Source of the DNA: Halogeometricum pallidum JCM 14848
GTDB taxonomy: Archaea > Halobacteriota > Halobacteria > Halobacteriales > Haloferacaceae
Reading direction: 5' to 3'
Length of the DNA stretch: 64,000 nt
Assembly: GCF_000337095.1 (NCBI RefSeq)
Contig: NZ_AOIV01000004.1
Span: forward strand, 129,255 to 193,254
Below, in pieces: positions 51,729 to 63,356 of this stretch. Each line of letters starts with the position of its first letter. Positions within the stretch are counted from its first letter, which is position 1. The notes under the pieces were generated by a model. That model had not been told where the DNA came from. It made no database searches and was given only the letters and a program-made list of their open reading frames with translations. The position numbers and the translations under genes are program-made.

Positions 51729-52262
51729 TTAGTGAGAGGGCTCGCCCTCGGGGGCGCGCATGTCTTCGATGCGGAGGATGAGGATGTTACTCGTGTCGTC
51801 CTTGCCGTCGACGATGCCTTCGATGACGAGTTTCGAGAGGGGCGTCGGACCCACGCGAACCTCGTCGCCCTCGTGGAAGTCGCGGACCGAACCCTGGACG
51901 TGAATCTCCGCGCGGCAGAGTTCGGGGTGGTGGACCGAGGAGAGGTCTATCTCGTCGACGTTGACGTCCTCGACGGCCTCGCCCTCGTGGAACAGGGGGA
52001 CGAAGGCGGGTTCGTCCATCTGGTCGACGTCCAGCGCCTCGTAGGCGTTCGCGGTCGGCTTGTAGCCGCCTTTCGGTCCGGGAACGCCTTCGACCAGTTG
52101 CAGCGCTTTCAGGCTCTGCATCTGGTTTCGGATGGTTCCGGGGTTTCGGTTCACCTCTTCGGCGATGTCCTCGCCTTTGACGGCGTCCTCTGACTGACGG
52201 TAGAGGTTGATTAACGCCGTCAGAATCGTTTTCTGACTAGAAGTCAGTTCGATTGATGACAT
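51729..52262 (-). CDS. winged-helix transcriptional regulator
   Basis: 177 residues. The N-terminal 70 form a winged helix (LTSSQKTILTALINLYRQSEDAVKGEDIAEEVNRNPGTIRNQMQSLKALQLVEGVPGPKGGYKPT) of the MarR/Rrf2/IclR-like kind. The C-terminal 100 are a beta-rich domain (FVPLFHEGEAVEDVNVDEIDLSSVHHPELCRAEIHVQGSVRDFHEGDEVRVGPTPLSKLVIEGIVDGK), perhaps a ligand-binding CBS-like or OB-type module. A leaderless start lies about 26 bases after TTTAAGG. Targets unknown; the divergent neighbourhood gives no clear candidate. Confidence 0.85.
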   Translation of the reverse strand: MSSIELTSSQKTILTALINLYRQSEDAVKGEDIAEEVNRNPGTIRNQMQSLKALQLVEGVPGPKGGYKPTANAYEALDVDQMDEPAFVPLFHEGEAVEDVNVDEIDLSSVHHPELCRAEIHVQGSVRDFHEGDEVRVGPTPLSKLVIEGIVDGKDDTSNILILRIEDMRAPEGEPSH

Positions 52263-52552
52263 AGAAGAACGTTCGCCGTATACGTCCTTAAATCCGATGG
52301 ATGAACGGTACAATCCGGTCGCTGTACTACGATTTTCGACGGTTCCTGTGCACTATTTTCACAAAACGTGGTTACGGCGGGCGATTCGTCGCGGCGGCGG
52401 CGGACTGTCTTGAGTTTACGTGTTTCTCTCCCTCGTACGTGAGACAAACGTGTACCGGTACCCGAAACGGAGTGTCATGCGGATCGTTGTCGTCTTTTAC
52501 CGGCGAGCACCCCGAGCGTGTCCTCGCCGGAAAATCGGTCCGCGAGTCCGTC

Positions 52553-53983
52553 TCAGATCGGCGCCGCGGACGCACCGAGTCGGCGGGCACTGCCGGGACG
52601 CCGCAGGTTCTCAGACTGCTCCTCGTCGACCCCTGCGCTCTGCCCGTCGATGAACTCCACGGAGACGCGCACGTCGCGGTCCGTCTCCTGTCGCACCTGT
52701 CGGCGAATCGTCTCCGCCAACCTCGGGTACGGTTCGTCCGCCGGGCGCGTGACGACGACGCTCACCTCCGGCGTCTCGCCGACGTGACGGATCATCCCGA
52801 CTTCGGTTCGGACCGACGTGAGGTCGAGTTCGTCGTATCGCTGCTGTTCCATCACGTCCTCGACGGCGCCGTTGGCGGCGTTGTCGAACGCTATCTGTCC
52901 GAACAGGAGACCGCCCGCGCTGAGGAGTACGGCGAGGAGGCAGGCGAGAGCGACGGCCGCCGGGACGTACTTCCGGACGCCGCGGCTCACCGTCTCACCG
53001 GCGCCCTCGTCCATCTGCGTCGACGACCCCCCATCCTTTTCTTCCATCGCCGCTCGCGTCCCGCCGTTCCACGCCTCGGGGCGGTAGCCGAGGTACCACA
53101 GCACCGAGAACGCCGAGACGTTGACGGCGACGGCGTTGACGACGAGGAGGAGGCCGGCCCCGAGGGCGACGCTCGGAAGACCCCACGCGATGCCGATGCC
53201 GACGGCGGCGGCGGCGGGGATGAGGGCCGCGGCTATCATGACTCCCACGAGCGAGACGGGTAGCGCCGTCGCCAACCCGAACGCGCCCGCAGACCCCGCA
53301 CAGAGGCCGACCAGAACCGAGAGGAACCCCGGCGAGGTACGTTTGGCAATCTGCCCGACCGTCGAGACGTCCAGCATCGAGGTGACTATCTGCCCGGACT
53401 TCAGCGTCATCCCGAGGAGGAATGCGCCCGCGACGGCGGCGCCGAACCCGAGCAGTTGCTGGGTGAAGCCCATCCGTATCATCCGCCGGTCGTTCAGCGA
53501 GATGCCGACGGCGGAGATGAGCGCCGACCCGACCTGCGGGGCGATGACCATCGCGCCGACGACGACGGCCGGCGAGTCCATCAGCAACCCGGCGGCGGCG
53601 ACGAGGGCGCTGAATACCGTCAGCGAGTAGTACGTCAGCGGGTTCCGGTGCATGTCGAGCGCCTTCGCCCGAATCTCCTCGCGCGCGACGGAGTCGTCCT
53701 CCTCGACGCCCGCGACGAACCGGTCTTCGAGTTCGTGGTAGTTCCGGGTCTTCGCCGTCTCCGCGCTGGCGATTATCGTGTACTCCCGGTCGTCGACGCC
53801 CGCGTCGCGGAGTTCGCCCATGACGTACTCGACGGCCTGCGTGGGGAGCGGAAACTCCACCAACGCCGTGTTCCCTCGCTCCGTCGCGTTCTTCGTCACG
53901 ACGAAGTCGATGTTTTCGGACTCCAAGATGTCGATAACCGTCGACCGCGACTCCTCGCTCACGAGGAGCTTTATCAACCGCAT
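52553..53983 (-). CDS. DUF389 (TIGR00341) membrane protein
   Basis: 476 residues with the same design as the protein at 15390: ferredoxin-like domain 1-80 (MRLIKLLVSEESRSTVIDILESENIDFVV), then AMVIAPQVGSALISAVGISL, AAALIPAAAAVGIGIAWGLPSVALGAGLLLVVNAVAVNVSA and a last span before an exported tail (RYDELDLTSVRTEVGMIRHVGETPEVSVVVTRP). An acidic 30-residue insert (MEEKDGGSSTQMDEGAGE) precedes the last span. It diverges from another DUF389 gene with a 145-base gap, so the two may be co-regulated. Confidence 0.9.
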   Translation of the reverse strand: MRLIKLLVSEESRSTVIDILESENIDFVVTKNATERGNTALVEFPLPTQAVEYVMGELRDAGVDDREYTIIASAETAKTRNYHELEDRFVAGVEEDDSVAREEIRAKALDMHRNPLTYYSLTVFSALVAAAGLLMDSPAVVVGAMVIAPQVGSALISAVGISLNDRRMIRMGFTQQLLGFGAAVAGAFLLGMTLKSGQIVTSMLDVSTVGQIAKRTSPGFLSVLVGLCAGSAGAFGLATALPVSLVGVMIAAALIPAAAAVGIGIAWGLPSVALGAGLLLVVNAVAVNVSAFSVLWYLGYRPEAWNGGTRAAMEEKDGGSSTQMDEGAGETVSRGVRKYVPAAVALACLLAVLLSAGGLLFGQIAFDNAANGAVEDVMEQQRYDELDLTSVRTEVGMIRHVGETPEVSVVVTRPADEPYPRLAETIRRQVRQETDRDVRVSVEFIDGQSAGVDEEQSENLRRPGSARRLGASAAPI

Positions 53984-54128
53984 TGACTCGAATCACGGCC
54001 GTCGCCATCTTGAGGGTACTGGCGGTTGCAACGCCCGCGACTCGCCGCCGCCGGGTGATTGTCGGTTGGTCGGAACGTTCGCTCGCCCGGCCAGAACGCT
54101 CATTCCTCCGCGCCGGTGACTCTCCCTC

Positions 54129-55580
54129 GTGCGACTTATTCGTGTCCGGGTGGACGACGACGTGCGGGATTCGGTCGTCGCGGCTCTCGACGGCGAGGGA
54201 GCGACGTACGCCGTCGTCCCGGACGCCGAACGCGTCGACAGCGCGTTCGTCGAGATTCCCGTTCCCGACGGCGCCGTCGACCCCGTCCTCGCGTATCTCT
54301 ACGACAACGGCGTCGACGAGGACGCCTACACGGTCGTCGTCGACTCCGAGCGCTCGGAGTCGACGGTGAACGACCACCTCGCAGAGCGGTTCGTCGAGGG
54401 GCCGAAGGGCAACCGGGGCATCTCCCACGTCGAGATTCGACAGCGCGCGGAGGACCTGACGCCCGGTCGGGCGACGTATCTCGCGTTCGCCGCGCTCTCG
54501 GCGACGCTCGCCACCGCCGGTCTGCTGTTGAACTCGGCCATCGTCATCGTCGGCGCGATGGTCATCGCGCCGTTCGCCGGGTCGTCGCTGTCTGCGTCCG
54601 TCGGCGCGGTCATCGACGACCGACCGATGCTCGTCGAGAGCGTCAAAGATCAGGCGCTCGGTCTCGTCGTCGCCGCCGTCAGCGCCGTCGCCGTCGCTTA
54701 CGCCGTCCGCTGGACGCTGTTCGTCCCGTCCACGCTCGCCGTCTCGCGCGTCGAACAGGTCGGCTTCTTCATCACGCCGACGCTGTTGGCCCTCGCTATC
54801 GCCATCGCCGCGGGGGCGGCGGGCGCGTTAGCGCTGGCGACCGACCTCCCCGTCTCCATCGCGGGCGTCGCCGTCGCCGCCGCCATCGTCCCGTCCGTCG
54901 CCGCGGCGGCCGTCGGCACCGTCTGGGGACAACCCGTTCTCGTCCTCGGCGCCGTCGTCCTCCTCCTGATGAACATCGTGTTCATCAACATCGCCGCGTA
55001 TCTCGCCCTCGTCGCCCTCGGTTACCGCTCCTCGGTCGTCGCCAGCACGTGGCGCGACCTCGGACCGAGCGTCCGGACGGCCGGGTACGCCCTCGTCGTC
55101 GTCGGGTTCGTCGCCGTCACGGCGGCCACCGGCGCGGCCACCTACTCGCATCTCGCCTTCGAACAGGACGTGAACGCGGGCGTGCAGACCACGCTCGCAC
55201 AGGAGGAGTACCGGGGTCTCGAACTCGTCGGCGTCGGCGCGCAGTACGACGACCCCGGCGTCTTCGCCTCCCCCGAGAGCGTCACCGTGACCGTCGTCAG
55301 CGACGCCGACACGAGTCATCCGGACCTCGCCACGGACATGCAGGCGCAGGTGCAGGACGCAACCGGGCAGAACGTCGCCGTCGAGGTCCACACGCAGGAC
55401 TACCAGCGCGCCGCGGCCGAAGCGGACTCGTCGACTCCCGTCGCCGACCGACTCTCCGGCGTCTACCGCCGAGTCGCCGGCCTGTTCGGTCGCACGGTCG
55501 AGGACGCCGACGAGACGGCCGACAACGCGACCGACGACGCGACCGGTCGGGTCGACCCCGCACCCCTCGCAGTCGCCTGA
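54129..55580 (+). CDS. DUF389 (TIGR00341) membrane protein
   Basis: 483 residues, the third DUF389 copy. N-terminal domain MRLIRVRVDDDVRDSVVAALDGEGATYAVV, membrane core with GAMVIAPFAGSSLSASVGAVI and IAGVAVAAAIVPSVAAAAVGTVWGQPVLVLGAVVLLLMNIVFINIAA, then a longer exported tail (AGVQTTLAQEEYRGLELVGVGAQYDDPGVF). Start codon GTG. The tail ends in an acidic Asp/Thr-rich piece. The divergent arrangement with a sister gene suggests a duplication inside the locus. Confidence 0.9.
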   Translation: MRLIRVRVDDDVRDSVVAALDGEGATYAVVPDAERVDSAFVEIPVPDGAVDPVLAYLYDNGVDEDAYTVVVDSERSESTVNDHLAERFVEGPKGNRGISHVEIRQRAEDLTPGRATYLAFAALSATLATAGLLLNSAIVIVGAMVIAPFAGSSLSASVGAVIDDRPMLVESVKDQALGLVVAAVSAVAVAYAVRWTLFVPSTLAVSRVEQVGFFITPTLLALAIAIAAGAAGALALATDLPVSIAGVAVAAAIVPSVAAAAVGTVWGQPVLVLGAVVLLLMNIVFINIAAYLALVALGYRSSVVASTWRDLGPSVRTAGYALVVVGFVAVTAATGAATYSHLAFEQDVNAGVQTTLAQEEYRGLELVGVGAQYDDPGVFASPESVTVTVVSDADTSHPDLATDMQAQVQDATGQNVAVEVHTQDYQRAAAEADSSTPVADRLSGVYRRVAGLFGRTVEDADETADNATDDATGRVDPAPLAVA

Positions 55581-55677
55581 CCTGCCGCGGTTCCGATTCG
55601 GGCCGGCCTGATTCGGCCCCGACCCGACCGGTCCCCGAACCGCAATCACTACCCGTCCCCTCGCCGCAGTTTCGACG

Positions 55678-56586
55678 ATGACGGACACCGTTAGAATCAT
55701 CGGCGCACCGACCGACTACGGCGCGAACCGACGCGGCGTGGACATGGGCCCCTCAGCCATCCGCTACGGCGGTCTCGCGGACGAACTCCACGGCGCGGGA
55801 CTCTCCGTCGTCGACGACGGCGACGTTGCCGCGCCGCCGGCGGAGGCCCGCGACCCCGAGGCGGAGGCGCCCTCCGAGGGGAACGCGAAGTTCCTGCGCG
55901 AGACGCGCGACGTCGTCACCTCCCTGGCCGACCGCGTGGCCGCCGCCCTGGACGACGGGGAGACGCCGTTGGTCCTCGGCGGCGACCACTCCGTCGCCAT
56001 CGGGTCCGTGACGGGGTCGGCCCGCGACGCCGAGATCGGCCTCGTCTGGTTCGACGCCCACGGCGACTTCAACACCCCGAGCACGTCGCCTTCGGGGAAC
56101 GTCCACGGGATGCCGCTAGCGGCCCTCCTGGGTCTCGGCGACTTCGCCGACACGCCGTGGGCGAACGCGTCGGGCCTCGCCGAGGAACACGTCGCCGTCG
56201 TCGGCCTGCGTTCGCTCGACGACGCCGAACGCGAGGCGATCCACGACAGCGACGTGACCGCCTACACGATGTCCGATATCGACGAACGCGGCATCGACGC
56301 CGTCGTCGACGACGCCCTCGACGTGGCCTGCGCGGCGTCCGACGGCGTCCACGTCAGCCTCGATTTGGACTGGCTCGACCCCCGCGAGGCGCCCGGCGTC
56401 GGGACGCCCGTTCGCGGCGGCGTCACCTACCGCGAGGCGCACTTCGCCCTCGAACGGGTGGCCGAGACCGACGCGCTCCGCTCTCTGGAACTGGTCGAGG
56501 TGAACCCCGTGCTCGACGAACACAACGAGACGGCGGCGCTGGCGACGGAACTCGCCGCCAGCGGCCTCGGTAAGCGCATCCTCTGA
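55678..56586 (+). CDS. rocF: arginase
   Basis: 302 residues, ureohydrolase fold with a binuclear manganese site. DYGANRRGVDMGPSAIRYGGL is the arginase-type N-terminal signature. GGDHSVAIGS, WFDAHGDFNTP, and HVSLDLDWLDP hold the metal-binding His and Asp residues. LELVEVNPVLDEHNETAALATELAASGLGKRIL is the typical C-terminus. It hydrolyses arginine to ornithine and urea. Agmatinase or formimidoylglutamase are less likely because of the GANRRGVDMGP start. ATG 55678 lies 30 bases after CAATCACTACCC. Confidence 0.9.
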   Translation: MTDTVRIIGAPTDYGANRRGVDMGPSAIRYGGLADELHGAGLSVVDDGDVAAPPAEARDPEAEAPSEGNAKFLRETRDVVTSLADRVAAALDDGETPLVLGGDHSVAIGSVTGSARDAEIGLVWFDAHGDFNTPSTSPSGNVHGMPLAALLGLGDFADTPWANASGLAEEHVAVVGLRSLDDAEREAIHDSDVTAYTMSDIDERGIDAVVDDALDVACAASDGVHVSLDLDWLDPREAPGVGTPVRGGVTYREAHFALERVAETDALRSLELVEVNPVLDEHNETAALATELAASGLGKRIL

Positions 56587-56886
56587 GGCGCGTTCGGTTC
56601 ATCGAGACGACGCACCGGGTTTCCGGTGAATTTCGCCGTCGCCCTCGGCGCGGTTGCTGGTCGGAATCGACAGTACGAACTCGCTACGTGGCGCCTACGT
56701 AGTGAGCATCCGCGAGCGATCGGTTCTCCGACGGAGCCGTCGAAGACGGCGAAGTCGGCCGTTTTTTGGTCCCGGTTTTCACGAGGAGAGGTGCGTAGGA
56801 GGCATATCCGACGAAGTATAAGGGTGGGCTTCAGTTAGAGACAGATTCTCATTTTGTCGCTGGAAACATATCGCCATCGAACACTG
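56587..56886. other. intergenic region after arginase, 300 bases
   Basis: I see no gene in it. It contains the palindrome CTACGTAG near 56693-56700, a hairpin-plus-T terminator at 56746-56767, and the AT-rich GAAGTATAAGG near 56812-56822, which resembles a promoter pointing right without an obvious reading frame after it. Confidence 0.5.
56746..56767 (+). terminator. hairpin plus T6 terminator
   Basis: ACGGC (56746-56750) pairs with GCCGT (56758-56762) around a 7-base loop and is followed by a run of six T. Its orientation fits the end of a transcript from the arginase side, about 160 bases after that stop. Confidence 0.55.
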
Positions 56887-57186
56887 CTATGCGTCTCGTC
56901 CGGAGGCCGCGGTGACGTAGACACCGACCATATCCGTTTTCTCGACAGTCAGCGTGACCTCGTCGTCCTCCTCGAAACGCCGGTCGGTCACGACAGTCAT
57001 CGTCTCGATTGGGCTGCGGCGGATAAACGCCCAGAGGAGGTCCAGTAGTGAGGGGTGACCCCCTTGCCGAAGTACGACCACGTAGCGCGACTCGGCTAAC
57101 TCTTTCAGGTCCGGCGTCAGGTCGTGCTCGTCCAGTTCATCGGGCGGGACGACGTGTAGGACGTCGCCCTGAATCGTCTCGGTCAC
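56887..57186 (-). CDS. small haloarchaeal protein (DUF7526-like)
   Basis: 99 residues: a beta start VTETIQGDVLHVVPPDELDEHDLTPDLKELAESRYVVVLRQGG, then LLDLLWAFIRRSPIETMTVVTDRRFEEDDEVTLTVEKTDMVGVYVTAA. This resembles a haloarchaeal family I remember as DUF7526, function unknown. The GTG at 57186 matches that family start (TETIQG); an ATG 16 codons upstream gives a longer form with an uncharacteristic MQRHHTILSVGPRFD start and cannot be ruled out. Confidence 0.75.
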   Translation of the reverse strand: MTETIQGDVLHVVPPDELDEHDLTPDLKELAESRYVVVLRQGGHPSLLDLLWAFIRRSPIETMTVVTDRRFEEDDEVTLTVEKTDMVGVYVTAASGRDA

Positions 57187-57321
57187 GGTATCGAAACGGG
57201 GGCCGACAGAAAGAATGGTGTGATGTCGCTGCACGCAGAGCGTCTACCTTTCAGATATCCCCTGACCGACCTGATATAGCAGGTTCCAGGTTTACTCGGG
57301 TCGAAACGTCTCCTATAGCAT

Positions 57322-58464
57322 ATGAGATTCCACCTAACGGACGACCAACGAGCGCTTCGAGATGAGGTTCGGGAGTTCACAACGGAGGAGATTGAACCGA
57401 AGGCCAGAGACCTCGACCGAAAGAAGGAGTACCCGAGCACGATCTTCGACGGACTCGCCGACCGTCGTCTGACCGGCCTGACGCTCCCCGAAGAGTACGG
57501 GGGTCGGGGCGAAGGCCTCGTCGAACTCGCGTTGATGATCGAAGAGCTATCGGCCGGACTCATGTCCGTAGCTAGCACCGTCGGACTCCACCTCGGAGTC
57601 GCGACAGTCGTCGAGCGCTTCGGAACCGAAGAGCAGCGCAGGGACTTCCTCCCCGAGATGGCGTCCTTCGACACCGTCGGCGCACTCGGCTTGAGCGAGG
57701 CGAACGCGGGGAGTAACAAACTCGAGATGGAGACCGCCGCCGAACGCGACGGGGACGAGTGGATACTCGACGGCCACAAACAGTGGGTGACGAACTTCTT
57801 CGACGCGGACTACGTCCTCACGTACGCGAAGACCGGCCCGGATGAGGACGCACCGCACAACATCAGCGCGTTCCTCGTTCCGACCGACGACCTCGACGTC
57901 GAGACGGTGTGGGAAACGCTGGGGGCGAACAGCGTCAAATCCCCGCGCGTCTCCCTCTCGAACGTTCGCGTTCCCGATAATCGACTCGTCGGCGAAGAGG
58001 GTGAGGGCTACGTTCAGCGTGGCGAGATACACACCGGTGTGAACGTCCCCGCCCGCGGTGTCGGTATCGCCCGCGCCGCCCTCGAGGATACGGTGGCCTA
58101 CACGAGCAGCCGTGAGCAGTACGGCCAGCACATCGGCGACTTCCAAGGTGTGGGCTGGAAGGTCGGAAAGATGGCCGAACGAGCCGATACCGCCCGGTTG
58201 CTCACCCTCCGCGCGGCCGACCGTGCTGACCGCGGGCGCGACATCACACGCGAGTTCAGTATGGCGAAGATCAACGCCACACAGGCCGCCGTGGACAACG
58301 CGAACGAGGCGATTCAACTCCACGGCGGTCTCGGTTACACGACCGAACGCGACGTCGAGCGGTATCTGCGTGACGCGAAACTCCTCACGATTGCCGGTGG
58401 TCCGAACGAGGGCCACAAGAACGTACTCGCCGAGGCCGTCTTCGAGCGACACGACGACAACTGA
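57322..58464 (+). CDS. acyl-CoA dehydrogenase
   Basis: A 380-residue flavoenzyme that forms the 2,3-double bond of acyl-CoA. MRFHLTDDQRALRDEVREFTTEEIEPKARDLD is the helical N-terminus. GALGLSEANAGSN contacts FAD, DGDEWILDGHKQWVTN the beta domain, and AYTSSREQYGQHIGDFQGVGWKVGKMAERADTARLLTLRAADRADRG the C-terminal helices. The base is the Glu of IAGGPNEGHKNVLAEAVF. A leaderless start lies 28 bases after GGTTTACTCGGG. It stands alone, so substrate length is open; the AtoE and synthetase genes elsewhere in the window suggest short-chain acids. Confidence 0.93.
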   Translation: MRFHLTDDQRALRDEVREFTTEEIEPKARDLDRKKEYPSTIFDGLADRRLTGLTLPEEYGGRGEGLVELALMIEELSAGLMSVASTVGLHLGVATVVERFGTEEQRRDFLPEMASFDTVGALGLSEANAGSNKLEMETAAERDGDEWILDGHKQWVTNFFDADYVLTYAKTGPDEDAPHNISAFLVPTDDLDVETVWETLGANSVKSPRVSLSNVRVPDNRLVGEEGEGYVQRGEIHTGVNVPARGVGIARAALEDTVAYTSSREQYGQHIGDFQGVGWKVGKMAERADTARLLTLRAADRADRGRDITREFSMAKINATQAAVDNANEAIQLHGGLGYTTERDVERYLRDAKLLTIAGGPNEGHKNVLAEAVFERHDDN

Positions 58465-58675
58465 TTCAGTCGGGCAGTCGGCCGTGTCCTTTCGGCTTAC
58501 AGAACTCTCATTCGGTTGTGCGGGGAACTCGCGACCACACAGCGTCTCAACGTCGGAATCTGGGTGCTGAGCGACCGTTTCGGACCCGATTCCGAACGAA
58601 GAGACCGCGTTTCGACCGTTCGATAAAAGGAGGCGACGCGTTCGCGCCGACCTGCGCGGCCCGCGATTCGCGCGC

Positions 58676-61195
58676 TTACTCCTCGGATTCGTCCACGTCG
58701 TCGGACCCGACCTGGTGGACGTCGACGCTGGCGACGTGGTCGCCGGCGTCCATCTTCATCACGATGACGCCCATGGTGTTGCGGCCGACCGTCGAGACGT
58801 CGTCGACGGGCGTTCGGAGCATCTGTCCCGACTGGCTCATGACGAACAGGTGGTCGCCGTAGCCCACCGTCTCCATCGCGCAGACGGGACCGTTGCGGTC
58901 GTTCGTCTTGATGTCGATGAGACCCTTCCCGTTTCGAGACTGGCGGCGGTAGTCGCCGATATCGGTGCGCTTGCCGTAGCCGTTCTCGGTGACGGTGAGC
59001 ACCCAGTTGTGCACGTCCTCGTCGACGGCGGCGACGCCGACGAGTTCGTCGTCGCCCGTGAGTTTCATCCCGCGGACGCCGCGGGCGGAGCGACCCATCG
59101 CGCGCACGTCGTCCTCGTCGAAGCGGATGGACATGCCGTCGCGCGAGGCGAGTATCAGGTCTCGCGTCCCGTCGGTCACCTCCACGTCGGCGAGTTCGTC
59201 GCCGTCGTCGAGTTTCGTGGCGATGATGCCCGTCGTGAGGATGTTTTGGAACTTCTCGACGCTGGTGCGCTTGACGTAGCCGTTGCGCGTCACCATCGTG
59301 AGGTACTTCTCCGTCTCCTCGTCGATGTCGGCGGTGTTGACGACCGAGGTTATCTCCTCGCCGTCGTCCAGTTCGAGGAGGTTCACCGCCGATTTCCCGC
59401 GGGCGGTCCGTGACATCTCGGGGACCTGATAGGTCTTCAGCTTGTACACCTGCCCGTGGTTCGTGAAGTACAGCAGGTAGTCGTGCGTGTTCGCCACGAA
59501 CACTGAGGAGACCGTATCGCCCTCCTTCAGGTCGGTGCCGATGATGCCCTTGCCGCCGCGGTGTTGCGCGCGGAACGTGTCGAGGGACATCCGCTTGATG
59601 TAGTCGTCCTCGCTGACGACCACCACAACGTCTTCCTCGGCGATGAGGTCCTCGTGGGTGACCGACCCCGTGTCCTCGATGAAGGAGGTGCGCCGTTCGT
59701 CGGCGTACTCCTCCCGTATCTCCGTCAACTCCGAACGGATGACCGCGTCGAGTTCGTCGGCGTCGTTCAGAATCTCGTTGAGTCGGTCGATGCGGTTCTG
59801 TACGTCCCCGTACTCGGCCTCTATCTCCGCGGCCTCCATGGAGGTCAACGAGCCGAGTTGCATGGCGACGATGTGGTTGGCTTGGTCCTCCGAGAAGCCG
59901 AAACTCGGGAGCGCCTCGCCGTCCACCTCGACGGTCTGTTCGCCGCGGAGGGCGGCCTTCGCGTCGTCTCGGCTCTCGGAGTTGCGGATGGTCTCCACCA
60001 CGTCGTCGATGTTGTCGAGCGCTTTCAGGCGGCCTTCGAGGATGTGCGCGCGGTCCTCGGCCTCCGCGAGTTCGTACTCCGAGCGCCGGCGAACCACGTC
60101 GCGGCGGTGATTCAGATACTCGACGAGCGTCTCCTTGAGGGTGAGGACGCGCGGTTGCCCGTCGACGAGGGCGAGGTTGATGACGCCGAACGTCGATTCG
60201 AGGTGGTGTTCGAGCAGTTGGTTCTTCACCACGTCGGCGTTCGCGCCGCGCTTGAGTTCGACGACGACGCGGATGCCGTCGCGGTCGGACTCGTCGCGCA
60301 GGTCGCGGATGCCCTCTATTTTCCCCTCGTTCACGTCGTCGGCGATTCGCTCGATGAGACGGGCCTTGTTCTCCTGGTAGGGGAGTTCGGTGATGACGAC
60401 GTTATCTTCGTCCTCGTCCACCTCGAACTCCGCGCGGACGCGGATGCGACCGCGGCCGGTCTTGTACGCCTTGTGGACGGCGTTGCGGCCGACGATGTTG
60501 GCGCCCGTGGGGAAGTCCGGCCCCTCGACGAACTCCATGAGGTCTTCGATGGTGCACTCGGGGTTCTCGATGAGGTGCGTCGTGGCGTCGATGACCTCGC
60601 CGAGGTTGTGCGGCGGGATGTTCGTCGACATCCCGACGGCGATGCCCGAGGAGCCGTTGACGAGGAGGTTCGGGAACGACGCGGGGAGGACGACGGGTTC
60701 CTGCTTGCGGTCGTCGTAGTTCGACTGGAAGTCGACGGTGTCCTTCTCGATGTCGGCGAGCAGTTCCTCCGCCATGGGGGCCATGCGTGACTCGGTGTAC
60801 CGCGGGGCCGCGGGCGGGTCGCCGTCGACGGAACCGAAGTTGCCCTGCCCGTCCACGAGGGGGTAGCGCATCGAGAAGTCCTGCGCCATCCGCGCGAGGG
60901 CGTCATAGATGGCCGAGTCGCCGTGCGGGTGGTAGTCGCCCATCGTCTCGCCGACGACGGACGAGGACTTCCGATGCGCGGAGTGGGCGGTGATGCCCGA
61001 CTCGTGCATCGCGTAGAGGATGCGCCGGTGGACGGGCTTGAGACCGTCGCGCACGTCCGGCAGCGCGCGACCCGCGATGACCGACATCGAGTAGTCGATG
61101 TACGACTGCTCCATCTCCTGTTCGATGCGGGCGGTCTTTACCTCCGCGGCGATGCCTGCGTCCGGTCGGAACTCGTCTGGCGTGTCTGAACTCAT
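58676..61195 (-). CDS. gyrA: DNA gyrase subunit A
   Basis: An 839-residue breakage-and-rejoining subunit of gyrase. Quinolone-pocket region [52 protein letters not shown] contains the catalytic Tyr in RYTE and keeps the drug-sensitive Ser and Asp of HGDSAIYD. The C-terminal beta-pinwheel starts near 510, with the gyrase box as QHRGGKG (usual form QRRGGKG) and repeats such as [11 protein letters not shown] and [25 protein letters not shown]. Its ATG directly follows the gyrB stop, so both come from one transcript. Confidence 0.98.
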   Translation of the reverse strand: MSSDTPDEFRPDAGIAAEVKTARIEQEMEQSYIDYSMSVIAGRALPDVRDGLKPVHRRILYAMHESGITAHSAHRKSSSVVGETMGDYHPHGDSAIYDALARMAQDFSMRYPLVDGQGNFGSVDGDPPAAPRYTESRMAPMAEELLADIEKDTVDFQSNYDDRKQEPVVLPASFPNLLVNGSSGIAVGMSTNIPPHNLGEVIDATTHLIENPECTIEDLMEFVEGPDFPTGANIVGRNAVHKAYKTGRGRIRVRAEFEVDEDEDNVVITELPYQENKARLIERIADDVNEGKIEGIRDLRDESDRDGIRVVVELKRGANADVVKNQLLEHHLESTFGVINLALVDGQPRVLTLKETLVEYLNHRRDVVRRRSEYELAEAEDRAHILEGRLKALDNIDDVVETIRNSESRDDAKAALRGEQTVEVDGEALPSFGFSEDQANHIVAMQLGSLTSMEAAEIEAEYGDVQNRIDRLNEILNDADELDAVIRSELTEIREEYADERRTSFIEDTGSVTHEDLIAEEDVVVVVSEDDYIKRMSLDTFRAQHRGGKGIIGTDLKEGDTVSSVFVANTHDYLLYFTNHGQVYKLKTYQVPEMSRTARGKSAVNLLELDDGEEITSVVNTADIDEETEKYLTMVTRNGYVKRTSVEKFQNILTTGIIATKLDDGDELADVEVTDGTRDLILASRDGMSIRFDEDDVRAMGRSARGVRGMKLTGDDELVGVAAVDEDVHNWVLTVTENGYGKRTDIGDYRRQSRNGKGLIDIKTNDRNGPVCAMETVGYGDHLFVMSQSGQMLRTPVDDVSTVGRNTMGVIVMKMDAGDHVASVDVHQVGSDDVDESEE

Positions 61196-63349
<2,154 letters not shown>

Positions 63350-63356
63350 TCACAGA

